Source of the DNA: Chara braunii
Lineage: Eukaryota; Streptophyta; Charophyceae; Charales; Characeae
Direction of reading: 5' to 3'
DNA length: 37,120 nucleotides
Assembly: GCA_003427395.1 (NCBI GenBank)
Contig: BFEA01000147.1
Location: 662,509 to 699,628 of the forward strand
Each line of letters starts with the position of its first letter. Position 1 is the stretch's first letter. This document shows positions 9,835 to 19,591 of this stretch, in pieces. Both the position numbers and the translations under genes were made by a program. A model generated the notes under the pieces. The model worked only from the letters and a program-made list of their open reading frames with translations. It did not search any database and was not told the DNA's origin.

Positions 9835-12120
9835 CAGTTGGTNAACTCATTATTAAAAACTCAGGAATTGAGGGATGCTATAGTGCAAGTATGCCTAACA
9901 CACAATTCTGAAACACAAACATTCCATGATCTAATAGACGCTCTGACAAGAGCAACATCAGCAGTAGCCAGGCAATCGGCAGCCAGGAGAGCACCAAGAG
10001 AAATAGAACTACAAAGGGCGTTACGTATAGCAGAAAAGAATCTAATCAATAACCCTGGGATGGAGATGTATGAAAGAATAATAGATTCGGCTAGAAGGGA
10101 AGTGGGAGATTGGGAGCGTTGGAGGGCGAAGGGGTTGCAAATGAGAGCGTGCGTGAGGGAATGGGAGGAAGGACAAAGAATGACGAAGTACTTCTTCCAA
10201 AAGATTAAAACACGGGGAAGAAACGCATTAATAGAACAGATGGAGGGACCGCAGGGTTTGGTGTCAGACCCAGAGGGGATGCTGTCAGTAGCCTATAACT
10301 TTTATAGTGCATTATACACTTCAAGGGAAGGGGATCATGAGCCGCACCAATTAAAAGAAGTCAGAAACAAATTTCTGACATACCTGGATTGTACAATAAA
10401 AGGAGAACAAGTACAAATGTTGGAAGCTCCACTGTCTCAAGAAGAATTGAGGGAAGCACAACAGTCTATGCCTCCTAACAAGACTCCAGGTAGGGACGGA
10501 CTTACAAAAGAATTTTGGCTGGAGTTTTGGCCCATCTTGGGAGGGGAATACAAAGCCTTCCTCAATCACGCATGGCAAAAAGAAGGTCTAGGGGTGGAAT
10601 CGGCGAAAGGAGTTGTTACTCTCCAATATAAAAAGGGTGATCCTAAGGATATCAGAAATTATAGACCTATTACACTTTTGACTCTTACCCATAAGATAGT
10701 AGCCAAAGCCCTTGCTAATCGATTGAGAAGGGTTACAGACATAAGTTTCCATCTAGATCAAACACGTTTTATCCCGAGGAGATTTATATTGGATAATGTA
10801 ATGACCTTATCAGAATCGGTCAGGTATATTACAGACAAGAGGATCAATGCAGCAATTCTTTTTTTTTTTTTGAAAAGGCATACGATCAGGTTAACTGGAA
10901 CTTTCTGCAACAATGCATGGAGAAGATGGGAGTGGTGCCTAACTTCCTTAAATGGATGCGGGTGTTGTACAACGATGCACATGGTCAGGTAAAAGTTAAT
11001 GGTCATTTATCAGGGAGATATAAAATGAGTAGGTCGGTTAGACAAGGGGACCCGCTGAAGGCCCCTATTTTCCTATTTATAATAGAGGCCATTGCCTCGT
11101 TTCTCAGGAAAGACCCATCGATAGATCGGCTGATAATGGAACCGGATCAGCAAGGTCGTGTCATATACCTGCCTACAACGATATTGTTTGCAGACGATTT
11201 GACGGTCCTAATTAGGGCTACAGATTCCTCTTTTCAAGCCCTCACGAGAGCGATGGCTGCTTTCCAACTAGCTTCGGAAATGAAAATTAATTCGCCTAAA
11301 ACGGTGGGGTGGTGGCTCTCAAATGTTGACCAACAAACTCAAGCCCATCCACTGAATTATGGGGGGATAATATGGGTGTCAACGGATAAGCCACTGAGAT
11401 ATTTAAGGATCAGGCTAGCGGATACGGGTCCTCATCACTCGACGGAAATGTTAGCCAGGCTATCGGCATGGTCAGAAATTTATACTTCACTTTTTGGGAG
11501 GGCACTAGCATTAAATGCTTCTATCTTCTCCATGTTATGGTACATCGGAACAATATGGACACCTCCTTCACACTCATTAAACAAGCTCAGGAAGGAGGCG
11601 GCAGCCTACCTGTGGACAGCGAACCCTACCAAGACAAATTATATTTCCAAGGTAGCGTGGAGACAGGTTATTCAGTTGAAGGATCAGGGAGGCTTGGGCA
11701 TCCTAGACCCAGGACAGCAGATCAAAGCACTCCAAACTAAATGGGTTATCAAGTTGGTGACACAACCCCATCTTCGCTGGGTTCCGCTCGTATTAGACCA
11801 TATACGAGGGATGGCCAGGTATAAAACCCCACCTAATATGGAAGGAATTTTCTGTTTTTTTTGTAAAGGATGGGCCAAAAGGGGAAGAGAAGGAATACAA
11901 GGGGGAGAAGAGGGGAGGATCAGGAGTTCGTATTGGACAAAAATCTTTCCGGCAAGAATAAGACAACCAAGGACGAAGGAGGAAGGGCTTAGGCAATCGC
12001 TATTTTGTAATCCATGGTTGAAGGATCCCCAAGGAACACCAAGGACACTAACAGCAAGGGATGCCAAGTGGGGAAATTGGTTGGAGCATGGAGTATGGCA
12101 AGTGAGACATCTATGGTCAT
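9835..12120 (+). pseudogene. LINE B ORF2 reverse transcriptase, frameshifted
   Basis: The first frame (to 10992) holds the linker upstream of the RT and fingers motifs: MPPNKTPGRDGLTKEFW (about 10465-10518), then LQYKKGDPKDIRNYRPI. The second frame (10917-12122) holds SVRQGDPL (motif B, about 11033-11058), LFADDLTVLI (motif C with the catalytic Asp pair, about 11185-11213), and thumb and connection blocks such as GGLGILDP and GVWQVRHLWS before a stop at 12120. Between them the motif A region has become a T run (10859-10871) that shifts frame and removes the Asp expected before 'FEKAYDQVNW'. LINE D keeps FFDFEKAYDQVN at the same place. The enzyme would be dead. One N lies at 9843. Confidence 0.9.
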
Positions 12121-12122
12121 AA

Positions 12123-12714
12123 ACCGATGGAAGATGGAAAACGGGTAGAGAACTGAGGGAAGAAATGAAGGGGTGTCACAGACTAATCCAAAATCTGAAC
12201 GACATGCTAATCTCCATTCCGAAGGAGTGGACGAGGATGTTGAGGGGTCCATACAAATGGGGATGGGGTGATTGGGCAACTTGGTCTCATAGTGTGGAAC
12301 CACAGCAAGCTTTTCGCATTGGCCGGGAGGTAGGACTAGCTAAACAGTGGTTGGAAGCGGATATGTATATAATCTTGACCCCAAGCACTACAGTATACAT
12401 TATGGACCGTCTAGAAAAGGAGATGTCACCTGGTGATAGGCAAAAATTCGTTGACCAGAATGGAAGCCAAAACAACATTCTACAATCTATTGGAAACATA
12501 CATTAGGGCTCAATGGCAGAGGACCAAAATGCAAGCATCAGTCAACCCTGAAACGGCGAAGGATATCTTCATGAAATTTCAGAGTAAGGTATTGGCCCGA
12601 GGCAAAGTAGCGACCATAGAGGGACAGAGACTGATCTTTCATTGGTTAACGGAGGGGCGATGTGAGGTGTCCTTGGGGGCCCAGAAGGTGACACAGGAAC
12701 TAGGACTACCATAG
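12123..12714 (+). pseudogene. LINE B ORF2 C-terminal remnants
   Basis: After the stop at 12120 the same frame continues (12165-12506) with KGCHRLIQNLNDMLISIPKEW and GWGDWATW, homologous by eye to the C-terminal region of LINE A and LINE D. It then shifts to another frame (12433-12714) ending in VTQELGLP. The zf-RVT finger found in the other copies is not visible, so an internal deletion or rearrangement is likely. Confidence 0.75.
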
Positions 12715-13164
12715 GGTTAGGAGGGCGGGTGAGAAAGTGGAGGCCAGTGGATTTTATGTTTATGGAAAATAAAAACTATAGTTGAGGGTTTAGGGTTTAC
12801 GGTTTGGACAGAATTAGGGCAAACAGGGTTCGGAATAAAAGAGTTTTCATGTGGCTTACATGCGGGACTTACAGTTTAGACAAAATTGGTAGTTTTGGCA
12901 GTTTCTACAACCTTTCTCGCAAAGTCATGCTTTATACGACAGGTTTTCGCACTAGACCTGAGAGGAAAGGATGAAGCAGGGCAAGCTGACAGTTAATCCT
13001 CCAAGTTTTTGGAGCAATCAATGCTGGTCAGGGGTCCTTCGGCCAAACGGAGGGAAGCGTGGGTGACTACTTATGATGTATCCTTTTATTCTGACTTGCC
13101 GGTGGAATAGGAACCGGACTGATGCTTTCCAGAATGGAAATGGAGCCAGGACAATACGGGCCTG

Positions 13165-13197
<33 letters not shown>
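12715..13197 (+). other. LINE B 3' UTR and poly-A tail
   Basis: It contains gagggtttagggtttacgg (one to two telomere-like units, not an array) and the family tail beginning near 12984 (caagctgacagttaatcctcc). The tail continues through a copy of ggaaccggactgatgct (13107-13123) and ggagccagg...cctg to 28 A residues. The tail is shared with the other LINE 3' ends in the window (9537, 20551, 28560 minus, and the right edge minus). Confidence 0.85.
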
Positions 13198-13199
<2 letters not shown>

Positions 13200-13282
13200 A
13201 ACCGGACTGATGCTTTCCAGAATGGATATGGAGCCAGGTCCATAAGGACCTGTTTCTTTCTTTCAAAAAATAAAATAAAAAT
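13198..13282 (+). mobile_element. 3' target duplication (13198-13214) and remaining 3' end of LINE A
   Basis: After the repeated 17 bp, LINE A resumes exactly where it was cut (…ct, then ttccagaatgg) and runs to its own end: ggagccaggtccataaggacctg, a pyrimidine stretch, and the A-rich tail aaaaaataaaataaaa. The stem-loop at 13235-13252 (caggtcc, ataa, ggacctg) is a perfect 7-bp hairpin. Confidence 0.85.
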
Positions 13283-13295
13283 GAATCGTATTGTG
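13283..13295. repeat. Right target-site duplication of LINE A
   Basis: gaatcgtattgtg, partner of 7811-7823 with two mismatches. Beyond it the minus-strand gypsy integrase frame resumes with LCIPNETRIHN. Joined to the other flank at the duplication, it stays in frame with EFHDVNGHFG. Confidence 0.7.
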
Positions 13296-13365
13296 TATAC
13301 GTGTTTCATTCGGTATGCACAATCTGTCCAGTCCGTTAGTCAGCCTATACTTTCTGTTATGCATC

Positions 13366-13745
13366 TCAAATCTCCTGTTGCAGATCCTGTGCTACGTCAA
13401 GGTAGGTAACTATAGAATAGATGGGATCAACCCGTCGGGACAGTGCATCAGCCACTACATTGTACTTACCTTTCACTGGCTTGAGTTCGAAGTAGAACTC
13501 ATCTGTCTCCTGTGCCCAGCTAGCTCGCTTGTACTTGACTTGGCTTGCCTTCTCAGCCAGCATAGTGTCTCATGATCGGAATACACTTTGAAGTTCGACA
13601 AATGCATCTATCGACGAATAGAGAGCGTGTGTAAAGAAACGTATCCCAACCTTCTCGATCTCACCTCGTGCGAAGGATATGAGCGTATGCTTGCAGCAAA
13701 AACCACACCGCAGCCAATAGACGGGTGAGGAGAAACCATATACGA
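13366..13745 (-). pseudogene. Ty3/gypsy RNase H relic
   Basis: RNase H removes the RNA strand during retrotransposon replication. On the minus strand the N-terminal half is faintly visible (GVVFAAS…YPSHEVRSRRL), then NFKVYSDHETL with the family's conserved Asp-His. After a frameshift comes a 65-residue frame (13563-13366) with KASQVKYKRASWAQETDEF and GKYNVVADALSRR, the hallmark end of the gypsy RT/RNase H region. At least one frameshift and one stop are present. The reverse transcriptase palm that should precede it is missing. Confidence 0.85.
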
Positions 13746-13789
13746 AACTAACTCGCCAGAGATGTTTCGAACTTGGATGATCCTTTGGT

Positions 13790-14060
13790 AGAAGTTAACT
13801 GGGTATCCTCACTGTGAAGTCGTGACATGCCCAAGGAGATGATAAACTGCGCATCCAACACGTCAAAGGAAATTGCCTCCAGTGTGGCGGCGTGAAGTAG
13901 ACGGGCACAGAGTCAATGCCACGGTCAATATGTTGCTGCATTTGACTTTCAACCAAGGTGACCTTCGTTGCTTTCATGGTTTGAGATCGGTTGACTTGCG
14001 ACCCAACTCATGCACATATGCTATCTGCTCAAGCGAACATGTCATGGTTAAGACTTAAGG
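13790..14060 (-). pseudogene. Ty3/gypsy aspartic protease-region relic
   Basis: The minus-strand frame KVTLVESQMQQHIDRGIDSVPVYF followed, after a frameshift, by DVLDAQFIISLGMS resembles the C-terminal half of gypsy-type retropepsin domains, where a final hydrophobic-LGM(D/S)-W/R block is typical. The catalytic D-S/T-G triad is not clearly visible upstream (about 14000-14060). It lies between the zinc-knuckle relic and RNase H, as expected for this family. Assignment rests on motif memory without an alignment. Confidence 0.6.
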
Positions 14061-14230
14061 ACCTAGACCCCTTGATGCTGGAGGACTTCACTTGGATCCC
14101 CCTTGCCTATCTGGTCGTTTGCTAGAACTGCATTGTGCTGCTTCGGAAGCACACTTGCATACTTGCGACCTGCATCCGTTGACAAATGTCATTGTAGGTG
14201 TTGTTGATCACTTGAAGCTTCTCACACGGA

Positions 14231-14575
14231 TCAACTACGAGTTCGAGACTCGATGTTATATGGACATAGACGCCCCACTGCTGAACATCTGCAGTCCCCA
14301 TTTAGATCGGTAAAGCAACATGCAGAAGAGTCTTGTGGATGGAGAGAGTGGTCCAATTGGGGCACCAACTGTGCAGTGAAGTCCTTGAAAGTCCGTTGAG
14401 AACTTGCAACTTCCACATGCTTCCCGGACGTTGAGGAGGTCGCTAGCAAGGCAGCTGTGTCCAGGGGAGTAGTGAGTGTGGTTGCATCACGCTTGGTTGG
14501 GTTTGACATCCGCTTTGCCTTGGAGTCGGAATTGCGTGTGAAGTGCTTGCTGTTGTTGCACTAGAGGTAATACCC
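14231..14575 (-). pseudogene. Gag C-terminus / zinc-knuckle relic
   Basis: At about 14573-14529 the minus strand reads YYL-stop-CNNSKHFTRNS, which fits a CX2CX4HX4C zinc knuckle with the first and last Cys replaced and one stop. The 92-residue frame that follows (14509-14231; TFKDFTAQLVPQLDHSLHPQDSSA) lies between this knuckle and the protease. It is probably the gag-pol spacer. The family call is inference from position. Confidence 0.5.
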
Positions 14576-14682
14576 ATTCTCCTACCGGTGCTTGAAGGCA
14601 TGTGGTGTAAGGTTAAAATTGACCAAAGGTCCGTATTGCTTCCCACTCATAGTCGTCTTGCACAAGCGGTTATCGGGTAGCT

Positions 14683-15180
14683 GAAAATTCAGGAATGAAA
14701 ATTCAGAAGTGAGAGTTTTGGGCAGTCTGAAAATCCAGAATGGTCCTGAAGTGGTGAAAGGTCCGAAGACCCTGAAAACCACCTGTTTAGGCAGGCTGCA
14801 TCCTGAAGTGGTGAAGGGTGTCCTGAAGTGGTCAAGTGAGAGTTTTTGGCAGTTTGAAAATCTTGAATGGTCATGAAGTGGTGAAAGGTTCGAAGACCAT
14901 GAAAACCACCCTTCACCACTTCAGAATGCAGCCTGCCTAAACAGGTGGTTTTCAGGGGTTTCAGAGCTTTCACCACTTCAGAACCATTCAGGGTTTTCAG
15001 ACTTGAACGGTCCTGAAGTGGTGAAAGGTCCGAAGACCTTGAAAACCACCTATTTAGGCAGGCTGCATCCTGAAGTGGTGAAGGGTGTCCCGAAGTGGTG
15101 AAAGGTCCGAAGACCCTGAAAACCACCTGTTTAGGAAGGCTGCATCTTGAAGTTGTGAAGGGTGTCCTGAAGTGATGATG
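14683..15180. repeat. Modular repeat of direct and inverted gaagtggtgaa units
   Basis: A module containing gaagtggtgaaaggtccgaa, gaccctgaaaaccacctgtt and taggcaggctgcatcctgaa recurs at about 14742-14835, 15011-15097 and 15092-15176. An inverted copy lies at about 14905-14960 and partial copies at 14700 and 14870. Within the unit ggtccgaagacc is itself nearly palindromic. It sits inside the gag part of the gypsy element. The 196-residue minus frame across it is repeat-driven. Confidence 0.8.
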
Positions 15181-16690
15181 AAAAATACGACTGTTGTTAA
15201 CCTTCTCTCTCGTCTTGGAGGCCTGCGCCTTCCTCTTGTTATGAGGTCTTCGATTGCCTTGTGGTTGGGTTGCTGCCATGTAGACTTTTTCACTTGTGGG
15301 GTGGTAGCCTGGTCTTCTTGTTGCTCATTGGTTTGAGCTGCACAGACTTTCTGCGTCCATGGGGTGAGCTTGCTCTTCTCCACATATGGCAGCTGCTGCG
15401 CCCCTACTATGCTTGATGACTTCGTGTGCCTTGGTGATGGGGCCCTCAACACCAGTTCACTTGAAGCTAAGCCAGGCTCCTATCAGTTTACTTGGTAGGC
15501 TTTGATACTTCGGGCCTGGGTCGGTAGTGAACGCCGAAGGCCACTATGGAAAAAGAAAAATTGGAGGCTCGTAGATCCTTGGAAGGTAGCTTCACCAACT
15601 TATGCTTGTGTGAACTGGTGGTGTGAAGAGTGGCTTCCTGCTGCTGAGTGCTGAGCCTAGTGCAGGGCACAAGTGATTGAAGAACTCCCGCTTGATGTGC
15701 TCGAAGTCCAAGTTAAGCTTGAGAATGGCAATAATGTTCACCAGTCCGTTAGCCAGTCCCAAGTAGGCTTGCTGCCTTGCTGCATAGCAAAAAGCTTGTT
15801 GATGGCCTTGCCCAGGGCATCTTTGCCCATGAACGTTTCTTCCACTGCTGCTCCACCCATACCCTCTTCCCGACCTTATCCAGGTTATTGATGGTGACCC
15901 TCCTGTTACCGAGTGGAGTCCTTTGTCGGCCACCGTTTTATTGATAGTGACCCTCCTGGTACTGAGTATCTCGTCCATTAGTATAACTATGCTGAGGAGG
16001 AGCCTACATGGGAGCCCCTTAAACCACCACTACATGACCCCAGGCAACTGGAGAACCTGTTTGAGCCTCTTCGAAAAATTAGGAGGCCGAGCGCCATAGA
16101 TAAAATGAATCGGAGGTGGGCTGCCTCCGAAAGGGGCCCACGGCTGATAGCTGGCATGTACTGGTGGTTTAAGCACTTGAAGCATTGTATGGTCTTGTTT
16201 CATGCTTATTATTGTGCTCAGCGAGCTAGTCAGTTTGCTTCCGTCCAGAACGTTGACCCTGCGCCTCCCTTGGCTTCGAACCCTGCTGTGAGTGCCCTTT
16301 TCCCCAAGGTCTCCCTTGGCTTCGGACCCTGCTGTGAGTGCCCTTTTCCCCAAGGTCTCCCTTGGCTTCGGACCCTGCTGTGAGTGCCCTTTTCCCCAAG
16401 GTATCTGTCACTCCAGCCTCTTGAAATCTAGTCTCGGCTCTGATTGGCCTCTCAGCTATGGTGCCTGAGTAGACGAACGATTCATCTTCATGTCCACAAT
16501 GCGCTCGTCACCCTTCTCATTGTTATGACAATTGATCGTACGTACGCATCGCTCCTCGTCTTTGTCCATTCCGACATCATTTTAAATACTTCAACATTAA
16601 CAATGTCGGGAGCATCTTTGATCTCGACTTCTGCTTCGATATCTTTGAGAGGTATGTAGTTTCGTTCATTCCCGTCTGGCGCTGCCATTC
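15181..16690 (-). pseudogene. Probable gypsy gag-region remnant
   Basis: Several overlapping minus-strand frames of 60-130 codons lie upstream of the zinc knuckle. They include one with AYLGLANGLVNIIAILKLNL and FEHIKREFFNHL (15592-15978), and a 66-residue frame (16488-16688) with EAEVEIKDAPDIVNVEVFKM. Their position fits gag, but I recognise no diagnostic capsid motif, so the assignment is contextual. A 46-bp tandem repeat interrupts it at 16266-16402. Confidence 0.4.
16266..16402. repeat. 46-bp tandem repeat, about 3 copies
   Basis: Units starting tcccttggcttcg and ending ccccaaggtc begin at 16266, 16312 and 16358, nearly identical. It gives the repeated peptides AGSEAKGDLGEKGTHSRVRS on the minus strand. 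The copies are too few and lack spacers, so it is not a CRISPR array. Confidence 0.9.
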
Positions 16691-17779
16691 TTCAGCGTTG
16701 GTGCCTTCAGATTTCACTACCTTGGCCCAGATTACCTCGGTCGGGATAGGGTCACCTTTACTCTCGAGCTTTCATCCCCCTATTCCTTGTGTCACATGTC
16801 TCACCTGCATCGCATTGGTTAGTACTCACTTCATGACCTCTCTCATGGCGTCGTCTTGGCTCTCCTGATTGCAGTCTAGCCTCCCCTTGCGTATCCCTTA
16901 GGTTGGTCTTCCTCCATGAAATCTTCCTTGGTGTCATGTAGGCATATGCGCACTTGTGATATTCGGTGTCTCATGTCTGCAGCTGCTAGGTCACTTGATA
17001 AGTTGATATTGGTGTACTTGTTTTCTGCATTCATTCAGTTATGCTGCTGTTTTTGTTTGTGTCTCTTCTTCTTTGTCGGAGTACGCTGTCAATGGTGTGC
17101 GTGTGCGATATCAATCCCACCTTGCACACCATGTCCATCCCGTTCATGAGTTGTCCTGCACTCTCGGTACTGCTCCATCTGGGGTATTAGGATTAGCCTT
17201 CACCTAGATAAGTGGAAATACATGACCACTTTGATTATGCAGTTACTATCGTGGACAAACCCCTTTTTTTGGCAATTTTGTTCAGAAAACTTCAGACCAG
17301 AACAACCTCACCACCCTAGGGCAGGAAGGTTGCCAAGCTCTAACCAAATTGAAAAATAAAACCTCTAACTGGACCTACTTTTTCACATCCAGCTAGAGTG
17401 CTGATGTCACTTATCTTCAACCCACTTATGATCCATGCCGCGGCTTAGCGATCCAGACAGTCTAAATCATTTTAGTAGTCAACATTGCTTGTCTTTTGTT
17501 TTTGCTTTCAAACAGCACATCATCAGGACTTGTTTCTTTGGCTGCTCTATAAGGGAAAACCTGCCTGTGGGCCTTTCTCAAGAAAGGTCAGCCTGTGGCT
17601 AGCCTTGTGGTGCCCAATGTGGAGGATGTTCAGCCCACCTTCACCTTTGCCCATCCTGAATATCCTAAAGTGGGGGGAGGGAAAAGAAGTGTGATGCGTC
17701 CCCCTTCCTGTTTAGGGATTTCCCTAGCTTTGGGACATTTAGGATCTTCAGCCCTCGTCCCCTCTGTAAGTGTTCGGGA
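16691..17779. other. Anonymous sequence, possible gypsy 5' end
   Basis: This should contain the 5' LTR and leader of the minus-strand gypsy element, but no LTR partner was found at 5842-7040. T-rich and C-rich patches occur; no gene recognised. Confidence 0.4.
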
Positions 17780-18313
17780 GTGGTGAAGTTCCTGAAAAGG
17801 GAAGAGGAGGGTAAGGCCTCCAAGGCCCTTCTGGATTATGACTTCAGCCTTTCCTCCCTTGAAGATCCTGAAGGTCTTGAAATGAAGGAAATGAAAATCC
17901 TCTCCTGCTCTTACTGCTTCTCCTTTTCAACGAGTGGGATCTGTAGTAGTAGTGGTAGTGGTAGTAGTAGTGGTGGTGGTAGTAGTGGTGGTGGTAGTAG
18001 TGGTAGTGGTAGTGGTAGTGGTAGTGGTAGTGGTGGTACAGGTGGTGGCGTTAGTGGAGGTAGTGGTAGTGGTGGTGGTGGTAGTGGTGGTGGCGTTAGT
18101 GGAGGTAGTGGTTGTAGTGGTAGTGGTGGTTGTGGTAGTGGTAGCAGTGGTAGTGATGGCAGTGGTAGTGGTAGTAGTGGTAGTGGTAGTAGTGGTAGTG
18201 ATAGTTGTGGTAGTGGTAGTGGTAGTCGTGGCAGTGGTAGTAGCGGTAGTAGTATTAGTGGTAGTAGTAGACTAGTAGTGGTAGTGGTAGTGGTAGTGGT
18301 AGTGGTATGGTAG
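17780..18313 (+). other. Open frame over GGTAGT repeat, doubtful gene
   Basis: A 177-codon plus frame begins MVKFLKREEEGKASKALLDY, has about 50 residues of ordinary composition, then turns into Ser-Gly repeats produced by the GGTAGT tract and a poly-Val end after a frame slip of the repeat. No domain is visible. The ordinary N-terminal part could be a short exon, but no splice or promoter evidence supports it. I regard it as repeat-driven. Confidence 0.25.
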
Positions 18314-18372
18314 TGGTATGGTAGTGGTAGTGGTAGTGGTAGTGGTAGTGGTAGTGGTAGTAGTGGTAGCGG
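17940..18372. repeat. (GGTAGT)n-type trinucleotide/hexanucleotide repeat
   Basis: About 430 bases of interrupted agt/ggt triplets. In one plus frame it encodes Gly-Ser, in another poly-Val. The G-rich strand has many GG pairs and might form two-layer G-quadruplexes. It ends in cagcagtagccagcagcagc. Confidence 0.95.
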
Positions 18373-18429
18373 CAGCAGTAGCCAGCAGCAGCAAGATCAG
18401 ACGTTAGCAGATATGCAGGCTTGTAGTTG

Positions 18430-19490
18430 CACTCTCATTCAAATTTTGAGCATTGCAGACATGTATCCAGAATATATCTGTTGGTATTCATGGCCAGGAA
18501 TTCAGCCCACCTTTGGGGAATGGGAATCTGGTCCTTCCTCTCTTGGTGGGTTGTGCTAAAGCTATCAGTTTGGGGCTCCCTAGGGGTTTGGGCAACCTGG
18601 ACTGGCAGGTTGCCCAGCCAAACTGTCAAGCGTTACAGCTGCTCTATGGCAAGTAGATCAGATTCTTCCCATTCACAAAATAACAAGAACAGATTCATGA
18701 GCACCCATCTTCTCCTCATACAGAGAGGAGGCAACCATTATCAACAATATCATCCTCGATGATGCTGTTGATTGCCTTCACATTTGCCAAATGCTGACTT
18801 CCTTGTTGATCATGACAGGCCATCTATGCCTGCCGTTTTCCTTGTTCACGCAAAGTGTGCCAACTATCATCTTTGAAAATTCCAAGATGTGACATATGAC
18901 ACAATTACCAAGCACAGAGCACTGGTCACCTCTGAGCGCCGGCTCATTGGAGCAAAGGAGCAATGTGAGGTTGATCACCTCAGCACATCCATGTGTGCAT
19001 CCTGTACTATGGACCAGAAAGAGGATTTTTTTCACAAATTCACAATGATCATAGCAGGCTGAGGGCAAGGAGAAGTGCGGACATTGCATGCATGGTAAAG
19101 CAGTGGTGGTCGCTCAGTCATGAGATAGTTGGGAGAGCGGACGTTAATAGAGGATCCCTCCCTTGTCTGTGGACGAATTCTGAGAGGGAAAGCGTGAAGG
19201 AAAAGAAGAGAAAGGAGATGAAGAAGATGATATCCCAATTGTAATAATGCCCCTCAATATGAAACCACCTGCTTGTCAATTTGTCTCCTCTTGTATAACC
19301 CTAATCAAAATAACCCCCAGCGAACACCGCCGCCATATATAAAATAGACGATGAGCTAATTACATAACTGCATAAATAATTGAATGAGAACCCCCATCTG
19401 AGGCTTTGCAATCCTGTGAATTGTCTCGTACAATTGTCTCGTACAATAACAGGGGCCGGGTTGCCCCAGTAACTGGGGGCTTTGTATGAT
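18430..19490. other. Anonymous sequence
   Basis: Frames of 60-111 codons occur on both strands without recognisable motifs. I see no mobile-element ends. Confidence 0.4.
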
Positions 19491-19496
19491 GTGTTC

Positions 19497-19497
<1 letters not shown>

Positions 19498-19590
<93 letters not shown>

Positions 19591-19591
19591 N

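Larger units (their letters stand above)
9673..13197 (+). mobile_element. U6::LINE B chimeric retroelement
   Basis: The unit consists of a U6 copy (9673-9770), an A-rich joint, LINE B from just before the reverse transcriptase domain to its 3' UTR, and a 28-base poly-A tail (13170-13197). The duplicated word ggaaccggactgatgct sits immediately before U6 and immediately after the poly-A, so U6 and LINE B entered together. This is the expected product of target-primed reverse transcription in which the enzyme jumped from LINE RNA to U6 RNA. Such U6/LINE chimeras are known from mammalian genomes. LINE B lacks its endonuclease, has frameshifts and lacks the zf-RVT finger seen in LINE A and LINE D. 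Confidence 0.85.
7040..16690 (-). mobile_element. Decayed Ty3/gypsy LTR retrotransposon split by LINE insertion
   Basis: Reading the minus strand from high to low coordinates gives a gag-like region (about 16690-14600), a decayed CCHC zinc knuckle (about 14573-14529), an aspartic-protease region (14060-13790), RNase H (about 13745-13366) and integrase (from about 13370, interrupted, resuming at 7823 and fading near 7100). This gag-PR-RH-IN order is that of Ty3/gypsy elements. The reverse transcriptase between protease and RNase H is absent, because the space there is less than 100 bases. Many frameshifts and stops show it is dead. The interruption 7824-13282 is LINE A with nested U6::LINE B. 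No LTR pair could be identified, so the outer limits are approximate. Confidence 0.75.

Noticed and set aside
9831-9843. agctcagttggt, resembling a tRNA D-arm / A box
   Set aside because: No T-arm, anticodon arm or acceptor pairing follows; it lies in the LINE B coding linker.
12786-12806. Telomere-like gggtttagggttt
   Set aside because: Only one to two units, inside a LINE 3' UTR; not a telomere array. The same holds for gttttagggtttag at about 29070.
14689-15279. 196-codon minus frame
   Set aside because: Most of it is the modular gaagtggtgaa repeat read as repeated FRTFHHF-type peptides.
16266-16402. 46-bp repeats as a possible CRISPR array
   Set aside because: Contiguous copies without spacers in a eukaryotic sequence; a simple tandem repeat.
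5842-17200. Search for gypsy LTRs at both ends
   Set aside because: No shared sequence between 5842-7040 and 16690-17250 could be recognised by eye, so no LTRs are annotated.
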